A stretch of DNA of 64,000 bases from Phascolarctobacterium sp. ET69. GTDB taxonomy: Bacteria > Bacillota > Negativicutes > Acidaminococcales > Acidaminococcaceae. The stretch covers positions 293,587-357,586 of the forward strand of contig NZ_JAMBLR010000003.1 of the NCBI RefSeq assembly GCF_023336935.1. The letters run 5' to 3'. This document shows positions 1-8,164 of the stretch, piece after piece (the stretch's first letter is position 1; each line of letters opens with the position of its first letter). The notes beneath the pieces were generated by a model that had not been told where the DNA came from, did not search any database, and saw only the letters and a program-made list of their open reading frames with translations. The position numbers and the translations under genes are program-made.

Positions 1-655
1 CGCGCAGCATTTCCAGCCCAAAGCGCACGGCGGAATACAGCATAACATACAGGCACATAACCTGCCCTCTGGCGTGGCCGCAGGCGCGGAAGATTAATAA
101 AAGGGCAAAAATGACAACGTCCAGCTGGCCTTCCCAAACTTCCGCAGGCCAAAGCGGCTGGCTGCCGTAGGTTTTGTGTGCCAGCGTGCCAACGGGGTAC
201 AAAATGCCGAAGTTGCCGCCGGTAGGGGTGCCGAAGGCATCGCCGTTCAGCAGGTTTGCCATGCGCCCAACCGCCTGCCCTATAAGAATGGAGGGCGTAA
301 CGATATCGGCAAAGGCAACCCAGTCGATATTACGGCGCTTGCAGTACCAAATGCCGGTAAGCACGCCTGCAATAATGCCGCCCTGCACTGCCATGCCGCC
401 CTGCCATACAAAGGGAATTTCCAGCAGGTGGTGCTGGTAGTAATCCCAGTCGAAAAAAAACACATCCCACAGGCGCGCGCCGATAAGTCCGGCAAAGCCG
501 CCGTAAATGCCGATATCAAGAACGTGCTGGTGCCAGCGTCCGTCCTGCTTGGCTAAAAAGTAGGCCACGCCCGTTGCCAGAAAAATGCTCATACATAAAA
601 CAAGCCCGTACATACGGATTGGGAAATCGCCGATGTAAAAAAGATATTGATGCAT
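1..655 (-). CDS. lgt: Prolipoprotein diacylglyceryl transferase, 3' end off the window
   Basis: Lgt moves diacylglycerol from phosphatidylglycerol to the lipobox cysteine of prolipoproteins in the cytoplasmic membrane. The reverse-strand reading starts MHQYLFYIGDFPIRMYGL at 655, preceded by a strong AGGAGG (complement of 661-666). About 218 residues are visible, and the C-terminus lies left of position 1. The visible part has several hydrophobic segments and the family signature IGQAVGRMANLLNGDAFG, which contains the conserved Arg/Asn/Gly residues of the active site. The frame is open to the window edge. The gene diverges from the Suf-like pair. Identification is firm from the signature and the N-terminal MY-G-L pattern. 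Confidence 0.93.
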   Translation of the reverse strand, partial: MHQYLFYIGDFPIRMYGLVLCMSIFLATGVAYFLAKQDGRWHQHVLDIGIYGGFAGLIGARLWDVFFFDWDYYQHHLLEIPFVWQGGMAVQGGIIAGVLTGIWYCKRRNIDWVAFADIVTPSILIGQAVGRMANLLNGDAFGTPTGGNFGILYPVGTLAHKTYGSQPLWPAEVWEGQLDVVIFALLLIFRACGHARGQVMCLYVMLYSAVRFGLEMLR

Positions 656-767
656 AGTTACCTCCTGCTTATAATAAAAGCGTTGTTATTATTGTAGCAC
701 ATGTATAAATAAATGGCTATGGAGAAATTCCTACAAAAAAAGTATGGAATTAATTTAGAAGCTGTGT

Positions 768-773
768 TATAAT
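768..773 (+). promoter_or_regulatory. -10 box of the Suf-like operon promoter
   Basis: TATAAT occurs at 768-773, 45 bp before the GTG start of the SufC-like gene. The -35 region at 745-750 (TGGAAT) is only a weak match at 17 bp spacing. No obvious operator is visible. Confidence 0.5.
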
Positions 774-817
774 GATAACGCAATCAAAGCAAATCCTGAA
801 GAAAGAAGGTAAATTAA

Positions 818-1621
818 GTGTTAAAAATAGAGCATTTGTCCGTGGCTGTACGCGGGCGTAAAATACTTAACGATATTAATTTGCATATTAAACCCGGCGA
901 AGTCCATGTGCTGTTCGGGCCTAACGGCACCGGCAAATCCACCCTTATAGGTGCGATTATGGGCTTTAACCGTTACGAAATTTTAGAAGGTAAAATTTAT
1001 TTTAAAGGGCAGGACATTACAGATATGAGCTGCGACGAAAGGGCAAGGCTCGGCGTTGGCGTAATGATTCAGCGCCCGCCGACGATTCGCGGGCTTTCGC
1101 TGCGCAAAATGGTGGAAATTTGCGGCGCAACCAGTGAAGAAGCCGAAACAATGGCTAAATGGATGGGGCTGGATAATTTCCTCGACCGCAGCGTTAACGA
1201 CGGCTTCAGCGGCGGTGAGTTAAAACGCTGCGAGCTTTTGCAGCTGATGGCGCAGAACCCCGACCTGCTTTTGCTGGATGAACCGGAAAGCGGCGTTGAC
1301 CTGGAAAACATTGCCCTTGTCGGCAAAGCCGTAAACTATATTCTGCATACCGAACCGTGCGGCGGCGCGGGCTGCGATAAGCCGTGCTGCATTAAAAACC
1401 AGGGCTGGGAAAACTGCAATCCGCTGGAAAGCAAACGCAGCGGGCTGATTATTACCCATTCCGGCCATATTTTAAAATATGTGCCTGCCAGCCATGCGCA
1501 TATTCTTTATGAAGGAAAAATGACCTGTGCCTGCGGTGACCCGCTGGACGTACTGAACTGCATTGGGCAGGCAGGTTATGAAACCTGTGTGAAACGCGGC
1601 AAATGCGAGGTGAAAAAATAA
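818..1621 (+). CDS. sufC: SufC-like Fe-S cluster assembly ATPase with Cys-rich insertion
   Basis: This is the ABC-type ATPase of Fe-S cluster scaffold assembly; it works with the SufB/SufD-fold protein encoded next to it. The 267 aa carry Walker A GPNGTGKST (34-42), signature SGGELKR (131-137), Walker B LLLLDEPESG (150-159) and an H-loop THSGH (213-217). The GTG start at 818 follows GAAGGT. Unusually, 13 cysteines are present. Five (C181, C186, C190, C191, C200) sit in an insertion between Walker B and the H-loop, and five more (237, 239, 248, 257, 263) sit in the C-terminal tail; canonical SufC lacks these. The stop overlaps the next start (TAATG), so translation is coupled. A two-gene system without sufS, sufU or sufD fits the minimal SUF-like (SMS) type of anaerobes. 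That assignment is inference. Confidence 0.88.
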   Translation: MLKIEHLSVAVRGRKILNDINLHIKPGEVHVLFGPNGTGKSTLIGAIMGFNRYEILEGKIYFKGQDITDMSCDERARLGVGVMIQRPPTIRGLSLRKMVEICGATSEEAETMAKWMGLDNFLDRSVNDGFSGGELKRCELLQLMAQNPDLLLLDEPESGVDLENIALVGKAVNYILHTEPCGGAGCDKPCCIKNQGWENCNPLESKRSGLIITHSGHILKYVPASHAHILYEGKMTCACGDPLDVLNCIGQAGYETCVKRGKCEVKK

Positions 1622-2841
1622 TGGATAATAAAAAACTTACTGCTGCACTTGAGAAAAAAGCCGTTTACGGCAATGACATAGATTTAAACTCTTACAGCGA
1701 CAGCGATAAGGGCAGCCTTAAAAGCGTGGATGACCTTTCGGAAGCAACGCGCGGGCGCCTGGAATACGTTGGCATTGAAACCGGCGCGGCGGAAGAAGAA
1801 AGCCGCAGCGCTTCGTTTGTGCAGCTTGATAACAATGCTGTGGAAATTAAAGTAAAAAAACAAACTCCGCTGGAACTGATGAGCACCGGCAAAGCTGCCG
1901 AAAAATATCCGGAGCTGGTGGAAAAATACTGGTGGAAGGCTGTGCAGCCCGATACCGATAAATATACAGCAAGAACCGCCCTTGAAAAAGAGCAGGGTTA
2001 TTTTATACGTGTAAAGGCGGGCGAAAAAATTACCACGCCGCTGCAGGCCTGCATGTGCATCAGCCATGACCAGCAGCTGCAGCATGTACACAATGTTATT
2101 ATTGTTGAGGACGGCGCGGAACTGAGCATTATTTCCGGCTGTACTTCGGCACATGAAGTTGAAAACGGCATGCATATCGGCATCAGCGAAATGTATATCG
2201 GCAAAAACGCCAAGCTGAGCTTTACCATGATTCACAGCTGGGGCGAGAACGTTGTGGTGCGCCCGCGTACTGTTGCCATGGTGGAAGAAGGCGGCCAGTA
2301 TATCTCCAACTATGTTTTAATTGAAAAAGCAAAGGATGTACAGATGTACCCGACCGTTAACTTAAACGGCAAAAATGCCGTTGCACGCCTGAACTCCATT
2401 TTGGTTGCGCCGGAAGGCTCGCACCTTGATATTGGCGGCAGGGTTGTGCTTAACGCGGACGGCTGCCGTGCCGAATCTATTACCCGCACCATTTCTACCG
2501 GCGGCGAAGTTATTAACCGCGGCTGCATGATTGGCAAGGTTGAAGGCGTGCGTGCCCATCTGGAATGCGACGGCCTGATGCTGAGCAATAAAGGTTATAT
2601 TCTGGCAATTCCGGAGCTTGACGCACAGACCGGCAACGCCGAAATGAGCCACGAAGCTGCCGTTGGCCGCATTAACCCCGAAGAAATTGAGTACCTTATG
2701 GCGCGCGGCATGAGCGAGGACGATGCTACGGCAACCATTGTGCGCGGCTTCCTGAACGTTAATATTGAAGGCCTGCCCGACAGCCTTGCCAAAAAAATTC
2801 ATACAACACTGGACAGCTTTAAATATAACAAAGGAATGTAA
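1621..2841 (+). CDS. sufB: SufB/SufD-family Fe-S scaffold protein
   Basis: This is the scaffold partner of the SufC-like ATPase, 406 aa from ATG 1621, which shares one base with the upstream stop and is preceded by GAGGTG. A start at 1603 in the same frame is possible but lacks a better ribosome binding site. The C-terminal half shows the SufBD beta-helix pattern (runs such as RVVLNADGCRAESITRT and VEGVRAHLECDGL), followed by the usual helical end with HEAAVGRINPEEIEYLMARG, the conserved family motif with its His and Glu. The N-terminus is shorter than in classical SufB (about 470 aa). It is the only SufBD paralogue visible, so the scaffold may be a homodimer (inference). Confidence 0.88.
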   Translation: MDNKKLTAALEKKAVYGNDIDLNSYSDSDKGSLKSVDDLSEATRGRLEYVGIETGAAEEESRSASFVQLDNNAVEIKVKKQTPLELMSTGKAAEKYPELVEKYWWKAVQPDTDKYTARTALEKEQGYFIRVKAGEKITTPLQACMCISHDQQLQHVHNVIIVEDGAELSIISGCTSAHEVENGMHIGISEMYIGKNAKLSFTMIHSWGENVVVRPRTVAMVEEGGQYISNYVLIEKAKDVQMYPTVNLNGKNAVARLNSILVAPEGSHLDIGGRVVLNADGCRAESITRTISTGGEVINRGCMIGKVEGVRAHLECDGLMLSNKGYILAIPELDAQTGNAEMSHEAAVGRINPEEIEYLMARGMSEDDATATIVRGFLNVNIEGLPDSLAKKIHTTLDSFKYNKGM

Positions 2842-2862
2842 CAATACTTACAATAAAAACTA

Positions 2863-2891
2863 TTGTCCTTCTGGCGTGTAAGTGTTATAAT
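2863..2891 (+). promoter_or_regulatory. Promoter directly upstream of a terminator hairpin
   Basis: TTGTCC (2863-2868), 17 bp, TATAAT (2886-2891). The predicted start, near 2898, falls at the foot of the hairpin at 2902-2938, so a transcript from here would have to pass an intrinsic terminator before reaching the SLC13 gene. Confidence 0.6.
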
Positions 2892-2901
2892 TTATTTAAG
2901 C

Positions 2902-2938
2902 AAAGAGGCTTGCGTTTTAATGCGCAGGCCTCTTTTTT
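2902..2938 (+). terminator. Intrinsic terminator or attenuator before the SLC13 gene
   Basis: A 13-bp stem (2902-2914 with 2923-2935, one G-U pair) has an 8-nt loop and a T-rich 3' side. It may end the Suf-like operon, or attenuate transcripts that start at the promoter 5 bp upstream of it. Confidence 0.75.
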
Positions 2939-2970
2939 ATTTTAATTTTTGTTTGAGGGGATGTGTTTTT

Positions 2971-4458
2971 ATGAGAAAGGAAACTGCTTTAAAACAGGCT
3001 CAGCCGGGTTTTATAAAACGCTTTGGGTTTTATATTGCGCTTGCTGTTCTGGCTGTTATTGTGCTTCTTCCCACGCCGGAAGGCCTGTCTGTAGCAGGGC
3101 ACAGGATGATTGGGGTTATGGTGTTTTCTGTAATTGTGTGGGCAACAACGGCTATTTCGTACCCTGTAAGCGCGGGCGTGATAATGGTTTTAATTGCCCT
3201 TCTGGTTGGGTTTGCGCCTAACGAGGCAACCGGCAGGCTGTATGGCACAAGTGCCGGGCTCGGCATGGCGCTGAAAGGGTTTTCGTCAACGGCCTTCTGC
3301 CTTGTGGCGGCGGCTATGTTTCTGGCGGCGGCCATGACCAAAACCGGGCTTGATAAACGTATTGCCCTGATGATACTTTCCAAAGTAGGGGCCAAAGCAA
3401 ACCGCGTTTTGCTGGGCGTTATTTTGTGCGGCTTTATTTTAAGCTTTTTTGTGCCGAGCACAACGGCGCGCGTTGCCTGCCTTGTCCCCATTGTTATGGG
3501 AATGATTAAAGCCTTCGGTGTACCGCTGAAAAGCCGTTTTGCAGGCATGTTGATGATTACCGTGGCGCAGGTTGACAGCGTATGGAATGTAGGCATAAAA
3601 ACCGCGGCGGCGCAGAACATGGTTGCTGTAAACTTCATCAGCCAGACGCTTGGCGTTGATATTTCGTGGCTGGACTGGTTTATTGCCGCTGCCCCGTTTG
3701 CCGTGCTGATGTCGGCCGCGCTTTATAAGCTGATGCTGCACATTATGCCGCCTGAAATTGATGAAATTGCCGGCGGGCAGGCTACGGTAACACGCCTGCT
3801 GAAAGAAATGGGAAAAATAAGCGCCGATGAATTAAAGCTTTTGGTAATTTCGCTGTGTTTGCTGTTCTTCTGGACTACTGAAAAAGTTTTGCACAGCATA
3901 GATACTTCTACCAGTACCATGGTGGCGATAACACTTTTAATGCTGCCAAAAATCGGCGTAATGCACTGGAACGAAACCGTAAATAAAATTAACTGGGGCA
4001 CGGTTGTGCTGTTTGGCGTGGGCATTTCGCTCGGCAGCGCGCTGCTTTCCACAAAAGCTGCAACCTGGCTTGCCAACCAGATAGTTTCTATCTTTGCGCT
4101 GGAAAGTTCTACCACTTTAATGGTGCTGGCTATAATGACCGTTTTTCTTATCGTCATCCACATGGGCTTTGCCAGTGCCACCGGCCTTGCATCGGCCATT
4201 ATACCGATAATAATTTCCGTACTGCAGCAGCTTAAAACGCCGGGCGTTAACGTAGTAGGCATGACGATGATTTTGCAGTACGTTGTAAGCTTCGGCTTTA
4301 TACTGCCTGTAAATGCACCGCAGAACATGATTGCTTACGGCACCGATACTTTTGAAGTTAACGACTTTGTAAAATCGGGCATACCGCTTACGCTTATAGC
4401 TTTTGCGCTGATAATGCTTTTAGGCGCGACATACTGGAAATGGATGGGTTTGGTGTAA
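2971..4458 (+). CDS. SLC13/DASS-family anion:sodium symporter
   Basis: This is a polytopic inner-membrane transporter of about 495 aa, with roughly a dozen hydrophobic segments, of the divalent anion:Na+ symporter (DASS/CitT) type that moves dicarboxylates, citrate or sulfate. ATG 2971 is preceded by GAGGGG (2955-2960); a longer in-frame opening back to 2863 crosses the promoter and terminator and is unlikely to be translated. The two pseudo-repeat substrate loops typical of the family are recognisable as FFVPSTTARVACLVP and FILPVNAPQNMIAYG, although the classical SNT triplets are altered. Substrate cannot be assigned; a C4-dicarboxylate is plausible for an anaerobe. It is monocistronic between hairpins at 2902 and 4504. 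Confidence 0.82.
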   Translation: MRKETALKQAQPGFIKRFGFYIALAVLAVIVLLPTPEGLSVAGHRMIGVMVFSVIVWATTAISYPVSAGVIMVLIALLVGFAPNEATGRLYGTSAGLGMALKGFSSTAFCLVAAAMFLAAAMTKTGLDKRIALMILSKVGAKANRVLLGVILCGFILSFFVPSTTARVACLVPIVMGMIKAFGVPLKSRFAGMLMITVAQVDSVWNVGIKTAAAQNMVAVNFISQTLGVDISWLDWFIAAAPFAVLMSAALYKLMLHIMPPEIDEIAGGQATVTRLLKEMGKISADELKLLVISLCLLFFWTTEKVLHSIDTSTSTMVAITLLMLPKIGVMHWNETVNKINWGTVVLFGVGISLGSALLSTKAATWLANQIVSIFALESSTTLMVLAIMTVFLIVIHMGFASATGLASAIIPIIISVLQQLKTPGVNVVGMTMILQYVVSFGFILPVNAPQNMIAYGTDTFEVNDFVKSGIPLTLIAFALIMLLGATYWKWMGLV

Positions 4459-4503
4459 AAAGCAGCTCTGGCTACAAATTAGTTAAAACAGGATAATAAA
4501 AAT

Positions 4504-4541
4504 AAAATCTCCGGTTTGGCATATTGCTTTCCGGAGATTTT
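4504..4541. terminator. Bidirectional terminator between SLC13 and fic genes
   Basis: An 11-bp perfect stem (4504-4514 / 4531-4541) is flanked by A-runs on the left and T-runs on the right. It serves the two convergent genes. Confidence 0.85.
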
Positions 4542-4543
4542 GT

Positions 4544-5155
4544 TTATTTATTTAAGTTTTCAGTTTTATAAGTATTATAACCTTCGTAGTTATAGCTGGC
4601 GTCGATACCTTTCATATAAACGTCTCGGTCATTAATTTTATCAGTCAGGGCAGATTTTAACAGCAGTTTTATTTCAGTATCTTTTATGGGGCTGCGTTCC
4701 ATGGCGAGCAAATAATCTTCTTTGTCAATTTTGCTCCAGTCAATTACAAGTTGCAGCTCTGTTTTTAAAATATGGTCCAGCCATATCCGCGTGCTGCGCC
4801 CGTTGCCTTCGCGGAAGGGATGGGCAACATTCATTTCCACATATTTGGCGATAATTTCATCAAAAGTATTTTGCGGCATTTTGCTGATGCTTTCAAGTGC
4901 ATCCGAAAGGTACAGCGCCGGTACAAAACGGAAGCTGCCTTTGGCAATATTTACTGTGCGTATCTGCCCTGCAAAATCGTAAATGTCTTCAAACAAAAAT
5001 TTGTGAATGACTGCAAGCGCAGAAAAGGTGCCTGCTTCAAGGCCGTTTAAAAAGCCGGTTTCAAAAAGCAGCAGTGCCTTGCGTTTGGTAATTTTTTCTT
5101 CTTCGTTTGCAAGCTGCAAGGAATTGGAAATGCCAAGTTTATTATCAAGAGTCAT
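4544..5155 (-). CDS. Fic domain protein, class III with C-terminal inhibitory motif
   Basis: Fic proteins transfer AMP or related groups to target hydroxyls. The 203-aa product has the catalytic motif HPFREGNGRSTR (112-123) with His112 and an Asn/Arg set complete for ATP binding, plus a preceding flap segment (IRTVNIAKGSFRFVPA, 65-80). Near the C-terminus, SYNYEG (187-192) matches the inhibitory motif [S/T]xxxE[G/N], whose position at the end defines self-inhibited class III Fic proteins. The start at 5155 is chosen because AACTACGGAGAA precedes it; upstream in-frame codons to 5320 are low-complexity and overlap a promoter. It is a single gene with no adjacent antitoxin, consistent with built-in inhibition. 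Targets are unknown. Confidence 0.9.
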   Translation of the reverse strand: MTLDNKLGISNSLQLANEEEKITKRKALLLFETGFLNGLEAGTFSALAVIHKFLFEDIYDFAGQIRTVNIAKGSFRFVPALYLSDALESISKMPQNTFDEIIAKYVEMNVAHPFREGNGRSTRIWLDHILKTELQLVIDWSKIDKEDYLLAMERSPIKDTEIKLLLKSALTDKINDRDVYMKGIDASYNYEGYNTYKTENLNK

Positions 5156-5342
5156 TGTAGTTCTCCGTAGTTTATTTTTGTTTCTATTATAAAACGGCGT
5201 ACGGCTAAAAGTAAATAAAAATTGCAGCTGATAATAAGCAGCACGGAAAAGTAAAGTCACAAATTTTTCACAAATAAAAACAGAATTTGTGGGAAAACTT
5301 TCTGCACCGGCGAATATCAATTACCCGGAAAGGGGTGCAGCG

Positions 5343-6560
5343 GTGCAGCAGTACAAGTGGAAAGCGGTAGATTCTTCCGGCGTGAGCCGCAGCGGAGTTT
5401 ACAGTGCTGCCAGCGAATTTGAGGCAGCGGCTTTTGTGCGCAGTAATTATGGTTATTTAACCCTTTTACAGGCGGAAAAGCCTGCAAGTGCCCGGGTAAA
5501 AAAGCAGGGGTTGTTTAAGTTTAGCAAAACTAAAAACGGTTTAAGCGATGAAGAAAAAACGGTGTTTTTCAGCCAGCTGGCATTGATGCTTAACAGCGGG
5601 CTGCCGCTTTTAAAGTCGCTTAGCGTATTGGCAGAGCGCCTGCCGCCAAAAACGGCGCAGCTTTGCCTTGGCATTGAGCGCGATTTAAAAAAGGGCACGA
5701 GTTTTGCAGGCTGCATAAAAAACAGGCAGGAGGTATGGGGCGCACTGCCTGCGGCGGTGGCCGAAGCAGGTGAAAACGGCGGCATTTTATGCGAAATGCT
5801 GGAAGAACTGGCAGAATATTATAAATTGCAGGTGCAGATGAAGCGTTTTCTTAAAAATATATCTTTGTATCCGCTCTTTCTTTTTTCAGCTTCATTGGCA
5901 ACGGCAGTTTTATTTATTGTGCAGGTTCTGCCGCTGTTTAAAGATTTGTATGCTTCAATGAATGCCCAGCTTCCGCCGTATTTAAAGCTGCTTTTTGCCG
6001 TGCAGGAATTTTTAGCCGCCAACATGCCGGCAGCGTGCGTATTACTGTCTGTTGTTTTGGTAATTGCGGCGGCGCGGCGCAGGTGGCTGCTTGAACTTGT
6101 GTTTAAAATACCGTTTTTTAAAGCGCAAAAAGAACTGTATCTGGAAATCCGCTTTAACAAAGTGCTGGCGCTGCTTCTGCACGGCGGCATACCTCTGCCG
6201 CAGGCGGCGCAGATTGCAGGTTCGGCGTTGGGGGATGCCGGGCTGTGCCGCAGGGCGGAAGTTTTTGCCGCTGACGTGCTGCGCGGCGTAAACCCGGCAG
6301 AGGCGGCATTAAAGGCAAAACCTTTATTTGGCAGTTTAAGTGCGGAATTTATCGGCGTGGGGGCCGAAACGGGACGCCTGCCGGAAATGTTAATGCGTGC
6401 CGCAGAAATTTTGCAGTACCGTTTTGACGATACACTGAAAAATTTAAAAACAGTGCTGGAGCCGCTGCTTTTAACAGTGGCGGCCGGGGTTGTTTCAGCT
6501 GTTATTCTGGCTGTGGCTGCACCAATGTTTTCCTTATCGGGCGCGCTGCCCGGATTTTGA
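5343..6560 (+). CDS. GspF/PilC/ComGB-like pseudopilus platform protein
   Basis: This is an inner-membrane platform protein of the type II secretion/type IV pilus/ComG family, about 405 aa, with two T2SSF domains. Each has the pattern FFSQLALMLNSGLPLLKSL (first, near residue 75) or FNKVLALLLHGGIPLPQAA (second, near 270), with three long hydrophobic stretches. GTG 5343 follows AAAGGGG with 7 nt spacing and yields VQQYKWKAVDSSG, the usual N-terminus of the family; the opening from 5289 is longer without support. It is first in a tight operon of prepilin-like genes. The assembly ATPase that normally precedes it (ComGA/PilB) is absent here; the upstream neighbour is the divergent fic gene. Confidence 0.88.
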   Translation: MQQYKWKAVDSSGVSRSGVYSAASEFEAAAFVRSNYGYLTLLQAEKPASARVKKQGLFKFSKTKNGLSDEEKTVFFSQLALMLNSGLPLLKSLSVLAERLPPKTAQLCLGIERDLKKGTSFAGCIKNRQEVWGALPAAVAEAGENGGILCEMLEELAEYYKLQVQMKRFLKNISLYPLFLFSASLATAVLFIVQVLPLFKDLYASMNAQLPPYLKLLFAVQEFLAANMPAACVLLSVVLVIAAARRRWLLELVFKIPFFKAQKELYLEIRFNKVLALLLHGGIPLPQAAQIAGSALGDAGLCRRAEVFAADVLRGVNPAEAALKAKPLFGSLSAEFIGVGAETGRLPEMLMRAAEILQYRFDDTLKNLKTVLEPLLLTVAAGVVSAVILAVAAPMFSLSGALPGF

Positions 6561-6579
6561 TTATGGAAGGGGTTATAAT

Positions 6580-6960
6580 TTGCTTAAAAAATTACGCGGC
6601 AATGCCGGGTTTACTTTATTGGAAGTTTTGGCGGTGGTGGCTTTGTTAGGCGTTTTGGGCGCCATGCTTTTGCCGTCGCTTGACAGCGCTGCCGGACGCG
6701 CTAAAAACGCCCGCCTTGAAAGCGACCTGGCAACAATTGATAACGCTATTTTGCTTTATAAAATGGATAAAGGCACCTGCCCGAGCGCTTTAAGCGACCT
6801 GGTGGATGAATACATTGCCAAAGGCAAGAAGTTTGAGGATGCCACCGGAACGGAGCTGGTGTACACTCCTTCTGGCGACAAGCTGACCTATACTTTGAAA
6901 GGCAAAAATGCGGACGGTGAACCGGTAACGTCCGATGGCAGCAGTGACGCTGAAGAATAA
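6580..6960 (+). CDS. Major pseudopilin (ComGC/GspG-like)
   Basis: A 126-aa prepilin with a short basic leader (LLKKLRGNAG) and a textbook class III processing site, G^FTLLEVLAVVALLGVLGAML, including Glu at +5. TTG 6580 is preceded by GGAAGGGG at 7 nt. The longer opening at 6490 lies inside the platform gene. The C-terminal region is small and polar, ending with an acidic tail (SDGSSDAEE). Cleavage and N-methylation would need a prepilin peptidase, which is not in the window. Its place after the F-type protein resembles comGB-comGC. Confidence 0.88.
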   Translation: MLKKLRGNAGFTLLEVLAVVALLGVLGAMLLPSLDSAAGRAKNARLESDLATIDNAILLYKMDKGTCPSALSDLVDEYIAKGKKFEDATGTELVYTPSGDKLTYTLKGKNADGEPVTSDGSSDAEE

Positions 6961-7387
6961 GGGCTTCGGGCTGGCAGAGTTTTTGGCAGCGGTAGGGCTT
7001 ACGGCAATGGCTGCTGCTTTTTTGGTGCCTGCTTACGGCGGCGTGCAGAAGTATCTACTGAAAATGCAGGCAGAGCGCGCCGCCCAATGCCTTGCCGGTG
7101 ATATTGCAGCTTTGCAGCAATATTCTTTTTACGATATGAGCGGCAAAAGCCGTTTGGAAATGGACGCCGATAAAGGCGGCTACCGTATTTATTACGGCGG
7201 CAAGCTTGCCGTTTTAAGAAAGCTTGAAAATGGGCTATATTTTGACCAGCATTTTAACGCGCTGAAATTTTCCGGCGAAGGAGCGCCTTCGGCAGCCAAT
7301 AACTATATTATTAAATGCCGCCAGGATAGAACCATCAGCAAATGGCTGCAGGTACAGCCTGTTACCGGAAGGGTTGTGTTTAAATGA
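6935..7387 (+). CDS. Prepilin-like protein
   Basis: A 150-aa protein overlapping the 3' end of the major pseudopilin by 26 bp. The N-terminus LKNKGFGLAEFLAAVGLTAMAA retains the G^F...E architecture of a type IV prepilin leader followed by a hydrophobic helix. The rest is a small globular domain (residues 45-150). It is probably a minor pseudopilin. The start may be ATG 6935 or GTG 6944; no clear ribosome binding site distinguishes them, and translational coupling is likely. Confidence 0.72.
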   Translation: MAAVTLKNKGFGLAEFLAAVGLTAMAAAFLVPAYGGVQKYLLKMQAERAAQCLAGDIAALQQYSFYDMSGKSRLEMDADKGGYRIYYGGKLAVLRKLENGLYFDQHFNALKFSGEGAPSAANNYIIKCRQDRTISKWLQVQPVTGRVVFK

Positions 7388-7689
7388 AGGGCAGCAAAGG
7401 CTATTTGCTGGCGGAAGTTTTAGTGTGCCTGGCAGCGGCAGTAATTATCTGCCTAAGCGCGGTTGGCGCATATACAAGCGGCATAAAGTTAATGGTGCAG
7501 CGCAACGCGGCAGCAGATGCGTTTAATGCGGCAGCTGGTGCTTATGATGAAAACGCTTTGCGGCAGGCAGGGCTTGCCGTTGAAAAAACTGAGTTTTACT
7601 GCCCCGGCCTTACAGGGCCGTTTTATTATGTAACGGTTAAAAACAGCAGCGGGAAAATACTGGCAAGCGTGGTAACCGGCGGTGAATAA
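7384..7689 (+). CDS. Small prepilin-like protein
   Basis: A 101-aa product whose ATG overlaps the upstream stop (ATGA). The leader MKGSKG^YLLAEVLVCLAAAVIICL has Gly-1, an aromatic +1 and Glu at +5 like a prepilin, followed by one transmembrane helix. The remainder is short, so it may act as a minor pseudopilin or ComGE-like subunit. No closer family recognised. Confidence 0.65.
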   Translation: MKGSKGYLLAEVLVCLAAAVIICLSAVGAYTSGIKLMVQRNAAADAFNAAAGAYDENALRQAGLAVEKTEFYCPGLTGPFYYVTVKNSSGKILASVVTGGE

Positions 7690-8164
7690 CAAGGGCTATT
7701 TACTTGCGGAAACCTGTGCGGCACTTGCCGCTGCCGGTATTTGCGCCGTTATTTTTTATAACGGGCTTTCTGCCTTTGCTGTTTCGTGGCAAAATTTAAA
7801 AAGCGACTTGCTTTTATATCGTGCCGCACGTTACAGCCAGAGTTTTATTGAACACGAACTGCTTTTAAACAGCAGCAGGTTAAAAATAACAACGGGCAGC
7901 AATGATAAAATTGTTTGCACTGAAGTGTACGGCAACAGGCAGGTAACTTTTTACCGCAGCGGCGGTGCGCTGGCACGCGAAATTAAATATAATTCCACGC
8001 GCGGCGTAAACCCGCTTTCTCTGGCGGAGGTTACTTTGCAGTCCATAAAAGCGGAGCAGCTTGCCGCAGATAAAATTAAGGTAACTTTGGAATTTAAAGA
8101 TAATGCAAGCGGACGCAGCAAAAAATTTACGGAAGTTTATGTTTTGGCAAATGGCAGTTTTTAA
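7682..8164 (+). CDS. Prepilin-like protein (ComGF/GspJ-like position)
   Basis: 160 aa from GTG 7682, overlapping the previous gene by 8 bp. The N-terminus MNNKG^YLLAETCAALAAAGICAVIF again shows a prepilin-like leader with Glu at +5. The C-terminal part has alternating beta-strand patterns (VTFYRSGGALAREIKYN, IKVTLEFKDN) typical of pseudopilin heads. Function is inferred from leader and operon position. Confidence 0.65.
   Translation: MNNKGYLLAETCAALAAAGICAVIFYNGLSAFAVSWQNLKSDLLLYRAARYSQSFIEHELLLNSSRLKITTGSNDKIVCTEVYGNRQVTFYRSGGALAREIKYNSTRGVNPLSLAEVTLQSIKAEQLAADKIKVTLEFKDNASGRSKKFTEVYVLANGSF

Noticed and set aside
1603..1620. Alternative start of the SufB-like gene at ATG 1603
   Set aside because: Lies inside the SufC-like gene with no ribosome site; ATG 1621 has GAGGTG and one-base stop/start overlap.
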